Source of the DNA: Takakia lepidozioides
Taxonomy: Eukaryota; Streptophyta; Takakiopsida; Takakiales; Takakiaceae
Length of the DNA: 60,000 bases
Assembly: GCA_030704615.1 (NCBI GenBank)
Contig: CM060731.1
Location: 37,760,001 to 37,820,000, forward strand
Reading direction: 5' to 3'
Shown: one piece after another, positions 10,026 to 21,109 of the stretch
Layout: the number at the start of each line of letters is the position of its first letter
How positions within the stretch are numbered: the first letter of the stretch is position 1
Program-made: the position numbers and the translations under genes
Notes under the pieces: model-generated
Told to the model about the DNA's origin: nothing
The model's database searches: none
Seen by the model: only the letters and a program-made list of their open reading frames with translations

Positions 10026-12273
10026 GCGGAAGGAGAGCAGTATGCACATCCTCTGGTAGCGTTCTTCAGTGTCATTTTCAAGGTGACTTCTGCGTTCCTT
10101 GGACAAACGAAGTTGTGAGATTCGCTACTGAAAGCAGTGTTAGGTTGAATGTCGTATCATTACGTGTACGGCCCCGTGGTCCACTAACTTTGTGTCTGTT
10201 TCTTGGATTGCAGTTTTCTGCCATAGGATTTTATATCCTGTGCCCGTTCGTAGTCGACAACTTTGTCACCCAATTTGTCATCACGGTCTTTTTAGTGGCC
10301 CTTGATTTCTGGACTGTGAAGAATGTGAGTGGAAGAATACTTGTGGGGCTTCGATGGTGGAATGAGATCAGTGAGGAAGGTGAAAGCGTGTGGCACTTCG
10401 AATCTCTTGATCAGCAGGTGAGTTTTAGTTTCAAGGCTACCACTTCAGGTTCCTTTCTGTTCATCTGCAAATGCTGTCTTTTCGTCTTGCTCAGGTGTGC
10501 AGCACTAGAAAGTTTTGCTGGAATTTTGGGTTTGAACTCAATCACATCTTTCAATTCCTCATTTCATTGGAAGGCTCAAATTTCTGCGTTGAGTTGTTGT
10601 AGCCTTTGTAAGAAGAAGTCTTATGTTGGAGAATCACACAAAACCAAGTCAAATAAAGACAATTTTCTTAACACGTCTTGAGGATGTCCCAAAGAACTCA
10701 AGGCTTGGTTCATGTCTCTGAACATACAATCAACGCATTTTTACCAGCTAATTTTCTCTCCTCAAATTGTGTCATGGAGTCAGACAATGGCAACTGTCAA
10801 AATGGGGGTGAAATCAGTTTTACCACTTTCAACCTAGTTTTGAGTCCCAAGGACTTCCATAATTTTGAATCAGAATATGAAGGGTCTGAGATGTGTAATG
10901 CAGTTTTTGATGTGAGGGAATGGCATAAGTCTTTTGGTTCATAGCCAATGATGGTTTCACTTGATGATGAAGCTGGCGTTCACTTGATTATTTTGCAGTC
11001 TTTGGATTTGCTCAATAAGAAGGACTCATGGCTTTTCTGGTGGACCTTGTACCTCACAGTAAGTTCTGGCTTACTCATACTTCCCAAGCCGGTTGAGCTT
11101 ACACTTGTGCATGGAATTTTCTGCCCTTTATGGTAGGTGAAGTGCTTGGATGTTGTGAGATGTTTGTTATTATTGCACCTCAACAAAAATACCGGCTGAT
11201 GTGACGGCCATGTGTCCGAACTAAAAATAAATAGCACCAGTCTTTCACCTCTTGCCTCTTGTTCACCTGGCTCCTTCCTGCCCCTTTTCTTCCCTTGCCC
11301 TCGCAATTGGTGTCATCTTTCTCCTATTGGTGCGCAGCTTCACAGCAATTCTAGCACTGATTTAGAATCCACTCTGTAGCTGGTGATTTGACTGGATACA
11401 ATTTGTCTTGCAGCCTCTGGTATGGTTGGCGCTGGGTATTGTGGCTGCTACCAGGTTGAGTGTTGACTACGTTTTGGTAGTGGCAGTTGCTCTTGTTCTT
11501 AATGCAGCAAACATCATTGGCTTCACAAAGTGTCGGAAAGGTACGATGTCATCTATCAGTATATTCCTTTCCATACACACAATATCAATTTCTTGCTCTG
11601 GCATGTGACAGCTGCTGATCTTACTTCAAATTTTATCTTTCTCCTAGAACTGCTACTGCCATGTGAAAGGAGTTAACGTCTGTTGCTTGTACGTATATAC
11701 CCATAGTTGCATGTGATCTGTATGGTTGGCAGTTTGGTGGAAAGGGGGTTGATGGACTTGAGAGCAGATCTGTTATTGCTCTCAAGTCCATCTGTTACTG
11801 AAAGATAGCAGAGCCCAGCCATTGACCAAAGCAAAGCACAACTAGGAATGTCAAAGGTTGCTGACTCAATAACAGCACAAAGTAGCCGAAGTTAGCAGAT
11901 CTGTTGTTTCTCTCAAGTCCATCTGTTGCGAAAGATAACAGTAACAGATTCTGGCCTTCGGTATTAAGCTACTTTTTGCTGTTATTGAGGTCAACAACCT
12001 TTGACATTCCTAGTTGTGCCTTGCTTTGGTCAATGGCTGGGCCACTGTTGCCTATGTTTGCATCTGGGATCCTTACTTAGAAGTGTTGCAGTATGTGTTT
12101 GCCAGTATTGCAGATCAATTTTGCAAGTTAGATGGTCTCACAGTTGGCGAGAAGCTGTCTTACATGGGGTTTGTTTAACTATGACAGATGCCAAGAAGCA
12201 AATTCAGGCCTTCGCTTCACAAACAGTCACATCGCGCATGGCTAGCACCATTCAATCAGCCTTTGGTGTCTAA
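10026..12273 (+). CDS. ECH: TVP23 family protein (plant ECHIDNA orthologue), first exon unresolved
   Basis: TVP23/ECHIDNA is a four-helix membrane protein of the trans-Golgi network; in Arabidopsis it acts with YIP4 proteins in secretion and cell expansion. Exons are 10026-10082, 10214-10417, 10999-11058, 11414-11540 and 12188-12273. All joins keep phase and total 534 nt to the TAA. The order is QYAHPLVAFFSVIFK, then FSAIGFYILCPFVVDNFV, the family signature DFWTVKNVSGRILVGLRWWN with EISEEGESVWHFESLDQ, then LNKKDSWLFWWTLYLT, a membrane segment with LVLNAANIIGFTKC, and the C-terminus AKKQIQAFASQTVTSRMAST ending SAFGV. That C-terminus is close to plant ECHIDNA and unlike animal TVP23 tails. Only the very N-terminus, usually about 20 poorly conserved residues, is missing from the model. 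The gene looks intact. The 280-codon open frame covering the second and third exons arises because the introns happen to stay open. Confidence 0.93.
11763..12056. mobile_element. Foldback/MITE-like hairpin in the last TVP23 intron
   Basis: An arm at about 11809-11895 (GCCCAGCCATTGACCAAAGC at its start) recurs as a reverse complement at 11969-12056, with a loop of about 70 bp. A 48-bp direct repeat beginning GCAGATCTGTT lies at 11763 and 11897, so one copy is outside and one inside the loop. There is no coding capacity, and it sits wholly inside the intron 11541-12187. It resembles a foldback MITE or a hairpin precursor; I could not identify a target duplication. Confidence 0.65.
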
Positions 12274-14548
12274 TTTTTGGTGTCCAAACTTGACATTGGC
12301 ACTGGTCGCACTGGGCTAGGACTGCCGGTGGGCATTTGACCACTTATTTTGTACTTAATCTATCTTCTAAAGGAAATGTTTGGTTGTTGGATATTGGTCT
12401 CCTTTGTGGGGGTCTCTTTTAGTTAAAATACTGGCAGTTCTCCTTTAGTTTATACATATGCTCAAGTGTTTGTGATCACTTACATGTACATTCTCAGTTC
12501 AGATGAACCTACAAATCACAATGCTTTGGTGCAACCTGTAATTCCCAGCAGCCCTTTTCGGCCACAACTTCAACTAGTTATAGTGAGGAGTTTGCCATAG
12601 GTTGATTGCCATTCAGTTTGTGACAGAGCCACTAACTGGAGGCACAGCATCCTCACTATGTGAAATCCCATTTCTGGAAGGGCCTTGCTCTGATTCATTC
12701 AAAGTCTCTCAAACCAATGAACTTGTGACAAATGTCTGTTATAGGTGCACTTTAAGTTCTTAGATGTCCCTGTTGCCTTACCCTTGCTGTACCAAAACAA
12801 GAAAAACTGACCCACTTTGATATGTTCCTACCATGCTGTATCTCTCAGAGAGGATCAAAGATATCTTTATTTTGTACCTTTTTCTGGGTCAATTAGACTT
12901 TTCTCACTATGGGATACCTACTAAATGTAAGGACTTCATACTAGTGGCAAAATAGGGGTGGATGTGGCAGGGGCTTCTCCAATCCTCTCCATTGGAGGCC
13001 TGAAAAGAGACCAAGTGATCTGTTGCTGCTGCCTTCCCCTCCCAGGACATGACAAGCAGGGCAAAATTGCAGCACATTACAGTGCTAGACACTATCTCAG
13101 CATTCCTGCAAGAACCAACAAACGTGCTGCTGCACATGTTGCAGATCTAAGCAGTTTTCAATTCTTGACATAATTTATTAGTGACTCCACAATCTCTTGG
13201 TCCAAACATCTACTTTTTTGAGTTTGATCTACTAATGCGCAGAGGCAGAAGGAGAAGAATTGGCTGTCCAACTAACTCACTGACAAATGAAACGTATGGG
13301 GCAAAGAACTCAGGTTTCTCAGTCTCTAGGTATAACAAACTCTGGTTTCCTCCAAAACATTCCTCAGCAATCTTGGCAGCAGTTGCAATCACACATACAT
13401 TATGTTGAGGGGTGCTTTGGAGAGAAGGCCAGCAAGGCCTGGAATATGAAATTCCAACTAGGACGAATCCTAACGGTGCTGCATAACAGGCTCCTAATGA
13501 GCCACTCCGTGTACAAACCACAGTGGATCCAGGATGTACACCAGTTTTTGGTTGTCACCCTCACATTAAGAACCATCAGACGCGTTTTAGTTGGGCTAAA
13601 ATAAGAGTTTACTGGGCTTGAACAACCAGTGTATGATGGAAACCAGGAGAGGTGAGATTTGTTCCCACGTACCTCTGGACTCTGGACGCAGGGGGGGAGG
13701 GGGGGATGGGGGGGGGGAAACGAGATTTGGATGAAAAACGGATTGAGGGAAGGATTTTGGATGAAACCTCTAATCTTCAATGTACGAGGTACATTGTGCG
13801 TCATCACAGGAAGAGTACACCTCCCGCTCGGCGAGACTGCCTGTTACTATGAGTGGAGGCCGGGTTCTAACCTGCGCCATCCCCCTCCTTTGCTGAAGGC
13901 AAATGGAGCACAGGCCAGGCCCCTCTATCCTCTCTGCTTTTTTTTTTCCATCTGGCTCTTGGACGATGCAGATGCAGTCAGGCTTTGACGTCCCGATTGC
14001 CCAGGACGCCCCGGTTCCACGGAACACAGCCATGACATTGACCCATCCTCCGAGCTCAGGCATCTATCTACCTCCCGGCTACTACCCTTTTATATTTGTC
14101 TACTGATGTTTGGGACCTTTTATAACACATTTACAAAAAAAGTCATGAATGTGCATCTTTAAGAAAAATTGGCCTCCATCAAGTTCAAGAACAGTGCAAG
14201 CAAGGAGCTGGTCCACCGCACTTTAATGGAGACAAACAAGGTACGGCTCCAAGAGCTCCTACGCCAGCATTTTGGGGTGCTTCAGTTCCTCACCCTGCCG
14301 TTTCTCCTGGTCGATCAACTGGAGACGTGCGACAACAATAGTCGAAATTAGCGATCAAATCGAGCTTGCCATCGAGATAGATTGATCATAAAGTATCGAG
14401 AAGGTTACGTATACAAAGACTTTGTTCTGGCAGTGAACTGCAAGGTAAAGTTCTAGCGTGAATTAATCTACGTGATGTATCCGTGGATGAGAATGAACGT
14501 CATCGGCATCTGAGCAACCGAGGAGCAGCTTAAAGGCCTTACCATATA
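12274..14548. other. Intergenic; no recognisable gene
   Basis: Open frames here are short or made of low-complexity sequence (for example the G-rich run near 13690), and none shows a family motif. The 3' UTR and terminator of the TVP23 gene should lie just after 12273. Confidence 0.45.
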
Positions 14549-15235
14549 CACTACAGGAAAAGGGGGGCCTTTGCGACGCCCGCGCCACGCCGTAGCGTCG
14601 GGAAAACGCCCTTTTCGAGCACGCGGGAGGCGCAGAATTTGCGACGCCCGGCCGTCGCCCTGCAGTCGCAAGGGCGTCGCCAAAATGACGTCGCAAAAAT
14701 GTGACGTATGGGGGTCGCGAGCCCCCCCCCAACTCCCGTGACTGCCGGATGTCGGTTTTCAGGCCGTGCGCGCCGATGGCAGGAGCCTCTTCGAGCGACG
14801 TCTCGCCGTCGCTGCCCTCCAGCCGACGGCGTTGGTGGGGGCGCCGGCGCGGCGTCGCATCCCTTTTTTTTTCTAACCTGCCCGGGAGTCAGCCGGGTGG
14901 TACGCCAAGCGACGCCCGTGCGTCGCTACCAGCGACTATTGGGCGTGGCACAAAAACAGCAGGAGTCGGTCTCTCCGCCACGCCCGGGCGTGGTTGTTGC
15001 GACGCTCCGGCGTCGCTTTGTTTTTAAATTTAATAAAAAAAAAGCGTGGCGCAGGCAGGGTGGCGGTCTCCGCAACGCCAGGGCGTCGCGGATTGCGACC
15101 CCCCGGACTAAAAAACACGTCGCAGGGGGTGTCGGGCATTGCCGCCCGCAAATGGGGTTTGCGACGCCCGCCGTCGCTTCTTGCGACCCCCGCCAAAAAA
15201 CACGTTGCCATTGGTGACGTGATGCAGTCGTGAGG
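14549..15235. repeat. CACTA left terminal and subterminal repeat region
   Basis: The CACTACAG terminus is followed by about 650 bp of GC-rich sequence in which short palindrome-like units (GCGACGCCCGGCCGTCGC and variants with CACGCC or GCGTCGC cores) recur in both orientations. Such arrays are the usual binding sites for the second En/Spm protein (TNPA-type). Open frames across the block are by-products of the GC content. Confidence 0.82.
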
Positions 15236-15501
15236 GCAGCTTGGTGGGGGGGGTTGGGGGTGAATTGGGGGTGGTTTTTTGTTTTTTTTTTTCCTGGTTT
15301 TGTATTTGGGGATAGGAGAACTTACAGTTCCATTTCTCTGAGTTAGCAGGTACACAATTGAGCAAGCATGAATCGAGGGTGAGGACGGTGCGACACATGA
15401 ATAAGATGGAAGATGGAAAGATGAAAATATATTTACAAGAAATGACCTGAAAAGCTCACAAAGGTTCAGTAGACTGACCCTTAGACCTACATGGACTAAG
15501 A

Positions 15502-15628
15502 CTAGTCATCCTCATCCTCATCCTCAATGGAGGACTCAGAGCTATCCGATGAGCCTGATGTCTCCGCGCCCTTTGCCAGAGCACGTAAATGAGGCGGCGT
15601 TCCCCTAAGTCCCACAGAGCTCTCATCC
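15502..15628 (-). pseudogene. C-terminal exon of the second CACTA gene (TNPA-like position), interrupted
   Basis: The minus strand reads WTLDESSVGLRGTPPHLRAL, then AKGAETSGSSDSSESSIED and a short acidic tail, ending at TAG (15504-15502). It runs up to the point, about 15628, where gypsy homology begins. A matching 5' part of a minus-strand gene with a clean splice donor lies beyond the retroelement nest at about 30.1-30.2 kb. The simplest reading is one CACTA-encoded gene split by the insertion. An acidic Ser-rich C-terminus suits a DNA-binding accessory protein, but I see no diagnostic domain. Confidence 0.45.
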
Positions 15629-16850
15629 AGAGTCCATTGCACAGATTCCACGCCCCACGGATGTGAGCCGAGTTCGAGCTTTCATGGGGTTAGCAAACTA
15701 TTATAGATGGTTTGTTAAGGGATTTAGTGCCATTGCAAAGGCTCTAACCAAACTGACCAAGGTGGACCAGGAGTGGCAGTGGGAAGATGAACAAGAACAA
15801 GCTTTTCAAGAGCTCAAGGCAAGGTTGACCTTGGCGCCCATCTTGAGACGACCTATCAGGGGGCGTCCTTTTCAGCTGCATATGGATTGGAGCATGCTGG
15901 GGCTTGGAGCGGTGCTCACACAGGTGGATGATGAGGGAAGAGAGTTCGTAGTGGCTTATGCTAGCCACTCGAACAATGCTGCCGAGTCTAAGTATAGCTC
16001 ATATGAGAGAGAATGCTTAGCTGCAGTCTGGGCCGTGGCACACTTCAGGTGCTATCTATACGGCAATCTCTTCACCCTTGTCACGGATCACCAACCACTC
16101 AAGTGGTTGATGGAATCAGACAAGCTTACGGGGAAGCTTGCACGGTGGGCACTCATCCTTCAAGAATATGACTTTCAGGTTGTGCATCGACCGGGTTTGG
16201 TCAATCGCAATGCAGATGGGTTGAGTCGCAATCCACGCACGAGCCAACAGGATGACACTAGAGCTCAGTGGCATGGTGAGACGGACGAGGAGATGGTGCC
16301 CGGATGGCATGCATCTGCATTTCTGTGTATCTTGGCAGCGGAAGGCCAGGTTGGACCTACAACAGGGATGACTGTAGATCAAGTGTCTGAGGACCCTGAG
16401 GCCAACAATGAGCAAGGTGGCGCCAAAGATATACATGAGGATTCAGTTGTGTTGGAATACCTCCGCACTGCAGCCATTGCAGCCACTGTGACTGCCAAGG
16501 AGAGGGATCGGATCCTACAACGAGCCAAGAGGTTCAAGTGGGAGGGGACACACCTGCTCCGAGTGTGGGAGGATGGTCGAGTGAGGATTGTGCCTCACCC
16601 AACACAGCGGGCACGGTTAGTGCGGCATGCCCATGAGGAGTTGGGGCATTTTGGGATGCGACACACTCATAGTCTACTGCAGGGGCAGTATTGGTGGCGT
16701 GGTATGCATACAGAGGTGCAACAATTTGTGGCTAGGTGCATGGTCTGTGACAGGGTGCGTGCTTCATTCAACACCCCTACTCCACAATTGCATCCTCTTC
16801 CGATCATGGGATTGGGCTACAGGTGGAGTCTTGACTTCGCAGGGCCGTTG
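15629..16850 (+). pseudogene. Outer Ty3/gypsy copy, pol part A: RNase H and integrase N-terminus
   Basis: The open frame starts inside pol at PTDVSRVRAFMGLANYY, the connection after the RT core, and reads through RNase H (FQLHMDWSMLGLGAVLTQVD, then AVWAVAHFRCYLYGN and LVTDHQPLKWLM) into the HHCC zinc-binding domain of integrase (HAHEELGHFG, CMVCDRVRA). It stops in the integrase core at WSLDFAGPL, where the inner element begins at 16851. The same protein resumes at 28256. There is no gag, protease, RT core or 5' LTR to the left, so the copy is 5'-truncated at about 15629. Frame and domains are intact within this piece, and it keeps a 60-bp RNase H segment that the inner copy has lost. Confidence 0.9.
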
Positions 16851-17545
16851 TGTCGTGCGCATACATATCGCTACACAACTACATCGCTGTCCAAAACCAC
16901 ACAACACATGTGCACACCACACACTAGTATACCACTAGTCCACCACTAGTCCAGCCACTAGTCCAACCACTAGGCTACAAGTAGTCAGTCACTAGGCTGC
17001 CACTATGCTGCCCACTATGGCAGTCACTAGTCCACACAATGATAAAGATGAAGAATACAAGCACAAGCTCATGTTAGCTCACAAAGCTGAAGCATAAACT
17101 CATGCATATATAACCTCATCACTCAAATACAAGTCAAGCCAAGTGCACCCCACGCCATGGGGAATCCACACTACGGCGCCATAGCTAGGCGCGGTGAGGC
17201 TCAACTCGAGAAAGATGAGCCTCCCGCGCTTGCCGTGAAGATAACCACTCCAGGGCCTAAATCTGCCTTGACCCCTGGATTGACACTTGGGCCAATCCCA
17301 AATGTCAATATGTAAAAGCTAGCTATTTCTAGCTAGTTTCACACTAGTGATAAAATAACTTGACAGCTGTCGTGCGCATACATATCGCTACACAACTACA
17401 TCGCTGTCCAAAACCACACAACACATGTGCACACCACACACTAGTATATCACTAGTCCAGCCACTAGTCCAACCACTAGGCTACAACTAGTCAGTCACTA
17501 GGCTGCCACTATGCTGCCCACTATGGCAGTCACTAGTCCACACAA
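16851..17545 (-). repeat. 3' LTR region of the inner gypsy element, with duplicated end segment
   Basis: On the minus strand a polypurine tract (AGCTAGGGGGCGA, ending near 17546) is followed by a segment of about 178 bp running to GCGCACGACA, then GC, then TGTCAAGTT and a middle part of about 325 bp, then a second copy of the first segment (about 190 bp) ending GCGCACGACA at 16851. Each end copy contains clustered ACTAGT-type short repeats. Either the LTR is the whole 695 bp with its own terminal direct repeats, or it is the 516-bp TGTCAAG...CACGACA unit with an extra end copy after the polypurine tract. The 5' copy at 27.9-28.3 kb has only the middle part. Confidence 0.72.
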
Positions 17546-17813
17546 TCGCCCCCTAGCTGGTGCTTAGGTCCCTCTAAGTCCAGGTAGCCACAAGATGTGA
17601 TAGTGACCATAGCCTCACTAAGTCCTCCACCACTATCCCTACTACACTCAAACTCGATAGATCAAGAGGCCGGGTGCAAGAGTTGCCCCATCGTTAGTCG
17701 CCGTCTTGCAACCTGTGAACTTGAGCTTGGGATCTCATGTATTGACTCCTATGAGCTTGGCCTCCCATGTCTTGTTAGTTGCCTCCAGTCATGTCCACTG
17801 CCACTATCCCAAG

Positions 17814-19500
17814 CAGTGTGGACACAACCAATCTCCGTCAGGAACCTTCTCAAGAGGTGGTGTCAAGCATCCCATATGCCAACCCCTTGAGCATCGATCA
17901 CACACCAGCATGGTGGCTGCCCCTTTGGCAGACCCACAGAGCATGCACCTCAAACCTGCAGGTACCACTGCAAGTTTGGGTCAACTCTGCCATCGACATT
18001 GGGAAGGTGACATGGCGCACAATTACGCACATGGTCCTTCCAAGTCATGCCATCCCGACCCTCCAAGATCAGGACCCCTGAGGGCAACACCTCTCGAACC
18101 CTCAGAATAACACGCCCTGCAGTAACATCCAGAGTCGTAGGAGCAGTCTGCTGCAAATAAACATAGTCACCAGGGCTAAACCTCCGAACCCCAGGACGAT
18201 ATCCTCCACCACGTATAGTGGCATACCTCAACGTATCACGGTGCTGTGCAATGGCAAGGTTCTCAAAAGCCATGGGCATGACTTTTAAACAACTCTGCAC
18301 GCTGATCACATGCACGTACCCACACGTCGTCCGGATCGTCAAGGTTAAGGACTTGAGCAGTGTCCCTACGAATGGCTGCAGGCAAATCCGGCTCTCGGCC
18401 AAAGAGAAGGAAATATGGTGAGAAGGAGGCAAGTGATGCTTGTTTGCTGAACCTGTAGCCCATGGCTAACAAGGAACCTGAAGATCCCAATCTCCTAGGT
18501 GTCCCTTCTGCAAGCCATACTTTGCAAACCCCTCTTCACCGTCTGAACAACTCTCTCTGCTAAGCCATCGGCCTCAGGATGATCCCGAGAAGTGGTGCGG
18601 TGGTCTATCAAGGCTTTATCACACAAAGCCTGAAACTCCCCCAAGAACTCTCTCCCTTGGTCCGTGAGTACCTCAGCTGGAGCACCAAATCGGCTAAGCA
18701 CACGATCCAAGAATGCATACGCAGCCCCCTCACTAGCCTTGTCAGGCAATGGAACCAACTCAATCCACTTGGAGAAGTGCTCCACCATCACCAACACATA
18801 TCTGTGGTGGCGCATAGTCAGTGGCAACGGTCCTGCGAAGTCAAGACTCCACCTGTAGCCCAATCCCATGATTGGTAAAGGATGCAACTGTGGTGTAGGG
18901 GCGTTGAATGAAGCACGCACCCTGTCACACACCATGCACCTAGCCACGAACTGTTGCACCTCTGTATGCATACCACGCCACCAATACTGCCCTTGCAGTA
19001 AACTGTGAGTGCGTCGCACTCCAAAATGCCCCAACTCCTCATGGGCATGCCGCACTAACCGTGCACGCTGTGTGGGGTGAGGCACAATCCTCACCCGACC
19101 ATCCTCCCACACTCGAAGTAGGTGTATCCCCTCCCACTTGAACCTCTTGGCTCGTTGCAGGATCCGATCCCTCTCCTGGCAGTCACAGGCTGCCGTGTCT
19201 CCCGTGCGGAGGTAGTCCAACACAGCCGAATCCTCATGTATATCTCTGGCACCACCTGGCTCATCACTAGCCTCAGGGTCCTCAGACACTCCGTCTACAG
19301 TCATCCCTGTTGTAGGTCCAACCTGACCTCCCGATGCCAAGATACACAAAAATGCAGATGCGTGCCATCCCGGCACCATCTCCTCGTCCGATGCCACCGA
19401 GCTCCAGTGTCATCCTGCTGGCTCATGCATGGATTGCGACTCAATCCATCCGCATCCCGATTGACCAAACCCGGTCGATGCACACCTGAAAGTCATACTC
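17814..19500 (-). pseudogene. Inner gypsy integrase with C-terminal PHD finger
   Basis: On the minus strand the HHCC domain is followed by the catalytic core: WSLDFAGPLPL (first Asp), VLTDQGREFLGEF (second Asp) and DHPEADGLAERVVQ (Glu), so the D,D-35-E triad is present. An SH3-like C-terminal domain follows (RFSPGDYVYLQQTAP, then RVILRVREVLPSGV). At 17947-17814 there is a full C4HC3 PHD finger: CMLCGSA, LVCDRCSRGWHMGC, then DGDWLCPHC and a stop. Spacings are C-x2-C-x11-C-x2-C-x4-H-x2-C-x14-C-x2-C, with the conserved Trp two residues before the seventh Cys. A one-base deletion near 17965 puts the PHD in another frame from the core, and another shift lies near 18490. In chromoviruses this position carries a chromodomain that guides integration; a PHD finger would read histone H3 tails instead (inference). 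Confidence 0.88.
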
Positions 19501-20879
19501 CTGGAGTATGAGTGCCCACCGTGCAAGCTTCCCCGTAAGCTTGTCTGACTCCATCAACCACTGCTGAAGTTGCCACGGCCCACACTGCAGCTAAGCACTC
19601 TCCCTCATATGAGCTGTACTTAGCCTCTGCAGCGTTGTTCGAGCGGCTAGCATAAGCCACTACGAACTCTCTTCCCTCATCATCCACCTGTGTGAGCACC
19701 GCTCCAAGCCCCAGCATGCTCCAATCCGTATGCAGCTGAAAGGGACGCCCCCTGATAGGTCGTCTCAGGATAGGCGCCGAGGTCAACCTCGCCTTGAGCT
19801 CTTGAAAAGCTTGTTCTTGCTCATCTTCCCACTGCCACTCCTGGTCCACCTTGGTCAGCTTGGTTAGAGCCTTTGCAATGGTACTAAATCCCTTGACAAA
19901 CCGTCTATAATAGTTTGCCAACCCATGAAAGCTCGAACTCGGCTCACATCCGTGGGGCGTGGAATTTGTGCAATGGCCTCTACCTTAGTCTGCTGTACCC
20001 CCAATCCTCCAGGATATATCATGTGACCCAGATACTCAATCTGGTTGTGGAAAAACTTGCACTTCCCCGGATGCAACTTCAATCCGTGCGCTCTCAAGCG
20101 CTCCAATACCACCTGAAGGTGTCTCTCATGCTCCTCCATCGTAACACTAAAGATGATGATGTCATCTATGTAGCACCGAGCAAAGTCCACCCCTGCTAGA
20201 ATCCTATCCATGACTCTCTGAAACTCTGCAGGAGCATTCTTAAGCCCAAATGGTAAGAACCGCCACTGATATAGGCAATCCTTGCCGTGCTCATTGATCC
20301 CCCAGAATGTCGTCTTCTGCTTGTCCGCCTCCTTGATTGGCAACTGGTGATATCCGGATCGTAAATCCAAAGTGCTAAAGACCTTAGCATGCCCGATGGC
20401 ATCAAAGATCTCCTCTGGTGTTGGCATGGCATACTTATCGGACTTGGTCTGACGATTTACAGGCCGGTAATCACCGCACATACGTCTCTCCGTCCAATTG
20501 CCATAGACATCCTTCTTGGCTGGCATCACTGTGGCTGAAGCATACTCTCCACCAGAGAGCTCCACCAACCTGCCTCCCAGAGATCTTGAGTCCTCATCTG
20601 AATCAAAGACCTCTCCATGTCACTGTATCTATAGGGTCTCCGAAAGATTGGCGTGTCAGTGGCCAACTCAATACGGATCTCTTGACCCTTCAGTGCTCCC
20701 AAGTCCTTCAAACTGAAGGCAAAGCAATTCCTGTAAGCCCTCAGGAACCGCCGTATACGTCGTCTCTCTCCTCCGGTGACAATGGGTCCAATGTCAGGCT
20801 CCCAATTGTCCTCCGTAACTGCAACCTTAAGTCCAGTGGGCTTAGAGGTAGAGGACGCGTCCTGGTTGCTATGTTGCAA
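19493..20879 (-). pseudogene. Inner gypsy reverse transcriptase and RNase H
   Basis: The minus strand reads the RT from IELATDTPIFRRPYRYSDME, through a frameshift near 20560, into ATVMPAKKDVYGNWTERRM, DYRPVNRQTKSDKYAMPTP, FSTLDLRSGYHQLP, FLPFGLKNAPAEFQRVMD and the catalytic YIDDIIIFS, ending with IEYLGHMIYPGG. A shift near 19910 leads to RNase H (FQLHTDWSMLGLGAVLTQVD). RNase H has lost about 60 bp near 19567 relative to the outer copy: the segment for RCYLYGNLFTLVTDHQPLKW is gone. The RT core itself is well preserved, which suggests fairly recent activity of the family. Confidence 0.93.
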
Positions 20880-21109
20880 CCTCTTGAGCAGTACTCCCTA
20901 CCTGCTCAGTCAATGACAAGGCCTCATCCTGCCCCATCATCTCATCCTCAGGACTTCCTCACCCGAGAAAATCCCCAACCTCATCTTTCATCGCCACCTT
21001 GGCTGCCAACTCCCTCTGAACCTCGAGCACCTCCCACGTGTGCCATGGATGCCTGCACCCCGTGGTCCTCACATGCTCGCCCCCACTCACTGCCTGTACC
21101 GTCTCGGTA

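Noticed and set aside
9839-10681. Single 280-codon plus-strand open frame
   Set aside because: It contains the TVP23 signature but reads through two introns. Splice sites and phase give a better model with exons 10026-10082 and 10214-10417.
14701-15398. Several overlapping GC-rich frames at the CACTA left end, and similar ones at 37.7-38.3 kb
   Set aside because: All arise from the GCGACG/CGTCGC subterminal repeats, which are open in many frames.
16851-17545. Short end segments (84-190 bp, TG...CA) as independent solo LTRs or TRIM elements
   Set aside because: They occur at the same two places in both gypsy copies and show no separate target duplications, so they are part of the LTR architecture.
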